Assembly: GCF_042676185.1 (NCBI RefSeq)
Contig: NZ_JBHTJT010000006.1
Span: 1-64,000 of the forward strand
Direction: 5' to 3'
Source: Tropicimonas aquimaris
Lineage (GTDB): Bacteria; Pseudomonadota; Alphaproteobacteria; Rhodobacterales; Rhodobacteraceae
DNA: 64,000 bases
The notes under the pieces were generated by a model that saw only the letters and a list, made by a program, of their open reading frames with translations, searched no databases and was not told where the DNA came from. Each line of letters begins with the position of its first letter. The stretch's first letter is position 1. This document shows positions 61,177 to 64,000 of the stretch, piece after piece. The translations under genes were made by a program, and so were the position numbers.

Positions 61177-63531
61177 CTAGTGCGGGATCAGGTCCGGCAC
61201 GATGGTCACGATGGACGGCACCAGCCAGAGCAGCCCAAGCGCGCCAATCTGGATCAGCACGAAAGGCAGAACACCGCGATAGATGTGCCCTGTCGTGACC
61301 TCCTTGGGCGCCACGCCGCGCAGGTAGAACAGCGCGAAGCCGAAGGGCGGCGTGAGGAAGGAGGTCTGCAGGTTCACAGCGATCATGATCGTCACCCATT
61401 TCGGGTCCATCGTGCCGCCATAGATGACCGGCCCGACGATCGGGATGACGATGTAGATGATCTCCAGGAAGTCGAGCACGAAGCCCAGGATGAAGAGCAC
61501 CAGCATCACGATCAGGAAGACGGTAATCTCGCTGTCGTAGGAGCGCAGGAACTGCTGGATGTAGTGCTCGCCCCCGAAGGAGATCACCACGAGGTTCAGC
61601 AACTGCGAGCCGATCAGGATGGTGAAGACCATCGAAGTGACCTTGGCGGTCTCGCGCACCACCGGCCGGAGCACCCCCTTGGCGAAGAGCACCCAGCAGG
61701 CATAGAGGATGCCGAACATCGCGAAGAGATAGGCGCCCTGGGCGACGATGAAGGCGATCCAGTTCTCCGCGGAGACGGAGTCCTGGTTCACCCGCAGGTC
61801 GAAGTTCACGCCAACGAGGATCATCACGATGATCGCGAAGGTGGACCAGATGATCACCCCGCCCTTGCCGTCCTCCTCCGCCAGCCGCCGATAGGCGGCC
61901 AGCATCAGAGCGCCACCGGCGCCGAGCGCCGCGGCGGGCGTCGGGTTGGTGATGCCGCCGAGGATCGAGCCGAGCACGGCGACGATCAGCACCAGCGGCG
62001 GGAAGACGACGCGCAGCAGCTCGCTCTGCCCGAGGAAGCCCGCCGCCGTCCGGCAGCCGTAGAGCACCAACGCGAGCGGGACCACCAGCAGCAGCACAGT
62101 CTGGCCCGGCGTCGTCATTGGTCCGATGAAGGCCGCGTCCACCGCAAGCGCCAGCAGGATACCTGCCCCGCCGATCCGAAGATCGCGCGGGTTGCCCGAG
62201 GGTGAAACGCCGCGCGCCGTGGTCAGCACCAGCGCGAGCAGCAGGAAGCCGGTCACGATGGAGCTCGACAGGATCGGCGCATTGGCGATCTTCTCGGCGC
62301 GGAGCGTCTGGATTTCCTCCTCGGAGAGCTTGCGGCTTTCCTCCACCCCGCCGGCAGCGTCGATCTCGGCCTGCTGGGCGACGGCGGTATCCCAGGCCTC
62401 CTGCCCGTGCAGCTCGATCATCGCCGCCTGGCATTGCTCGCCCACCCCGGTGCGCAGGCTCGCCGTCTGGCCAGCATCCGAGAAGCTGTCGACGGTGACG
62501 TCCTGTGAGCCGATCACGTTCATCGAGGACAGAAGGAGAGTGCCGCCGATCAGCGCGGCCGGAATGAAGAGGAACCAGGTCAGCGCCTCGCTGCGGGCCA
62601 CCGGTTCGCCACTGCCCGGCTCCATCGCCACCGGCGGTGCCTTCTCCGGGTTAAGTAGCGCATAGACGAGCGCATAGAGTCCGTACAGGACGGCCAGCAG
62701 GATACCGGGAAGCAGCGCTGCCTGAAACAGCGTGCCGACCGAGACGACCGCCGGTTCGCCCAGGTAGGTCAGCGCATCCGAACAGCCCACGAGCTGCGCG
62801 CGCTCTTCCTGCGCGGCCGAATAGAGGTCGCCCGCGAGCGTTCCCAGCAGCACGATCACGATGGAGGGCGGAATGATCTGCCCCAGGGTTCCGGAGGCCG
62901 CGATCACGCCCGTCGCCAGCTCCGGCGCATAGTTGTTGCGCAGCATGGTCGGCAGGGCGAGCAGGCCCATCGTCACCACGGTCGCGCCGACGATGCCGGT
63001 GGAGGCGGCGAGGAAGGCGCCCACGACGACGATGGAGACCGCGAGACCGCCCGGCAGCGGGCCGAAGACGCGCGCCATGGTGGTCAGCAGGTCGTTGGCG
63101 ATCTTGGAGCGCTCCAGCGTGATGCCCATCATCACGAACATCAGCACCGCCAGCAGCGTCTCGATCGACTGGCCGGCGAGCACGCGCTCGTTCATCCGGT
63201 TGACGATGAAGCTGAGGTTGCGGTCCATCGCCTGTTCCCAGCCGCCGGGGAAGACGGCCTCAGCCACCCGCGGCAGGTCCGGATAGCGGAAGATCGAGAC
63301 CGCATCCGGCGGCACCCCCTCCCGCAACAGGGCGTTGTAGGCGTCCGAACCGGTGTCGATCGCCTGGTGGATCAGCAGCCCCGCCGAATCCAGCGCCGCG
63401 ATGATGCCGAAGGAAATCAGCGCCGCGCCGCCGATGGCGAAGGCGACCGGGAAGCCGGAAAGAATTGCGCCGAACAGGCACAGGAACACGATGATCAGGC
63501 CGATTTCGACCCCGTCCAGACCGAGAAACAT
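61177..63531 (-). CDS. TRAP transporter large permease (DctM-like), extended
   Basis: 784 residues against about 430 for a typical DctM protein. The N-terminal half (ILSGFPVAFAIGGAAL, MFVMMGITLERSKIANDLL, GASGTLGQIIPPSIVIVLLG-like ASGTLGQIIPPSIVI) and the C-terminal half (LGFVLDFLEIIYIVIPIVGPVI, NLQTSFLTPPFGFALFYLRG) are standard. Between them, about 300-560 contains extra helices and a hydrophilic segment rich in Glu/Ala (SRKLSEEEIQTLRAEK). It takes up an organic acid or related solute using a Na+ or H+ gradient with a DctP-type binding protein not in the window. It lies 12 bases after the small permease gene. Confidence 0.88.
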   Translation of the reverse strand: MFLGLDGVEIGLIIVFLCLFGAILSGFPVAFAIGGAALISFGIIAALDSAGLLIHQAIDTGSDAYNALLREGVPPDAVSIFRYPDLPRVAEAVFPGGWEQAMDRNLSFIVNRMNERVLAGQSIETLLAVLMFVMMGITLERSKIANDLLTTMARVFGPLPGGLAVSIVVVGAFLAASTGIVGATVVTMGLLALPTMLRNNYAPELATGVIAASGTLGQIIPPSIVIVLLGTLAGDLYSAAQEERAQLVGCSDALTYLGEPAVVSVGTLFQAALLPGILLAVLYGLYALVYALLNPEKAPPVAMEPGSGEPVARSEALTWFLFIPAALIGGTLLLSSMNVIGSQDVTVDSFSDAGQTASLRTGVGEQCQAAMIELHGQEAWDTAVAQQAEIDAAGGVEESRKLSEEEIQTLRAEKIANAPILSSSIVTGFLLLALVLTTARGVSPSGNPRDLRIGGAGILLALAVDAAFIGPMTTPGQTVLLLVVPLALVLYGCRTAAGFLGQSELLRVVFPPLVLIVAVLGSILGGITNPTPAAALGAGGALMLAAYRRLAEEDGKGGVIIWSTFAIIVMILVGVNFDLRVNQDSVSAENWIAFIVAQGAYLFAMFGILYACWVLFAKGVLRPVVRETAKVTSMVFTILIGSQLLNLVVISFGGEHYIQQFLRSYDSEITVFLIVMLVLFILGFVLDFLEIIYIVIPIVGPVIYGGTMDPKWVTIMIAVNLQTSFLTPPFGFALFYLRGVAPKEVTTGHIYRGVLPFVLIQIGALGLLWLVPSIVTIVPDLIPH

Positions 63532-63543
63532 CTGACCAGCCTC

Positions 63544-63999
63544 TTAGTGAATTTCCGCGACACGCTCGGCGTCCGCGTCGCCCAGCTTGTCCTTGTCGAG
63601 ATACTTGCCTTCGCTCGCCTCGCCCTCGATCAGTTCGAGATAGGAGCGGTAGAAGAAGGCGATGGCCTGCAGGAACACCATCCCGGCGAAGGCGACGAGC
63701 AGCAGCTTGAACAGGAAGTAGGCGTTGAACCCGTTCGGCGAGAAGCCGATCGTCTCCACGTTCCACTTCACGATCCGCGCCTTGCGCACCATCAGGTCGA
63801 GCTGGTCGGAGGCCGAGATCTTGGGCGTTATCAGGTGCCGCCACATGAAGAACCAGCCGTACATCCAGATCACCACGGCCATCGGCATCATGAAGATCAG
63901 GCTGCCGGCCATGTCGATCATCTTGCGGGTGCGATGGCGGACCACCGAATAGACGAGGTCGACCCGCACGTGGCCGCCCTGCACTGCGGTGTAGGTGGC
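63544..63999 (-). CDS. TRAP transporter small permease (DctQ-like), partial
   Basis: The frame is open to the right window edge, so the N-terminus is missing. The visible 151 residues include GGHVRVDLVYS, the usual small-permease motif, then helices MIDMAGSLIFMMPMAVVIWMYGWFF and LLLVAFAGMVFLQAIAFFY. The C-terminal tail is polar. It partners the large permease downstream. Confidence 0.85.
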   Translation of the reverse strand, partial: ATYTAVQGGHVRVDLVYSVVRHRTRKMIDMAGSLIFMMPMAVVIWMYGWFFMWRHLITPKISASDQLDLMVRKARIVKWNVETIGFSPNGFNAYFLFKLLLVAFAGMVFLQAIAFFYRSYLELIEGEASEGKYLDKDKLGDADAERVAEIH

Positions 64000-64000
64000 G

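Overview
The window is very GC-rich, densely packed bacterial DNA with strong C/G bias at third codon positions and almost no intergenic space. Its gene set (aerobic CO dehydrogenase, aglEFGAK glucoside uptake, ectoine hydrolase, TRAP transporter, Bpt, DUF2852, M10/RTX protein) points to an alphaproteobacterium, most likely a marine Rhodobacterales (Roseobacter-group) member. This placement is inferred from gene content and order; no rRNA or tRNA gene is present.

Layout. (1) 1-6.3 kb, + strand: a DNA-processing module made of an SbcD/Mre11-like metallophosphoesterase (cut by the window edge), an SbcC/Rad50/YhaN-like ATPase and a PLD-nuclease/SF2-helicase/DUF3427 protein whose reading frame is broken at a run of seven G. 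(2) 6.3-7.9 kb, - strand: a PLD-family lipoprotein resembling cardiolipin synthase. (3) 8.1-16.8 kb, - strand: a form I aerobic CO dehydrogenase operon, coxC-M-S-L-D-E-F-G, with an ordered repeat array upstream of coxM that fits LytTR binding. (4) 16.9-23.5 kb, - strand: aglEFGAK for alpha-glucoside import and hydrolysis. The divergent aglR, a GH1 beta-glucosidase and glucokinase (23.8-27.1 kb) complete a sugar-to-glucose-6-phosphate module under a LacI-type repressor with visible operators. (5) 27.3-32.3 kb, + strand: a chemotaxis operon, STAS-cheY-cheA-cheW-cheR-cheY, ending in a small gene with a CheZ/CheT-like DxxxQ motif; no cheB is present. (6) 32.8-37.5 kb, - strand: cysteine synthase and a large serralysin-type RTX protein.

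(7) 37.8-54.1 kb, - strand: an alginate-type exopolysaccharide cluster. From its upstream end it reads LuxR-type regulator, algD, alg8, alg44, algA, AlgG-like beta-helix, algI, algJ, Sel1 lipoprotein, algX, algF and a large Sel1 protein. The sugar-nucleotide supply, polymerase, periplasmic and O-acetylation parts are recognisable. AlgE porin and AlgL lyase are absent, algJ has an amber stop in its catalytic DTHW motif, and the PMI half of AlgA, the PilZ motifs of Alg44 and the DPHD motif of AlgG look degenerate. Third-position base use changes abruptly inside genes of this cluster, suggesting mosaic ancestry.

(8) 54.4-61.1 kb, + strand: a small unknown protein, ectoine hydrolase (doeA) coupled to an M20 deacetylase, an AGE-family sugar isomerase, DUF2852 and RDD membrane proteins, Bpt and a VOC protein, ending at a convergent terminator. 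(9) 61.2-64.0 kb, - strand: a TRAP transporter with an unusually long large permease and a small permease cut by the right edge.

The most promising material for follow-up is the alphaproteobacterial alginate cluster, the nuclease/ATPase/helicase module at the left edge, and the CheT-like gene.
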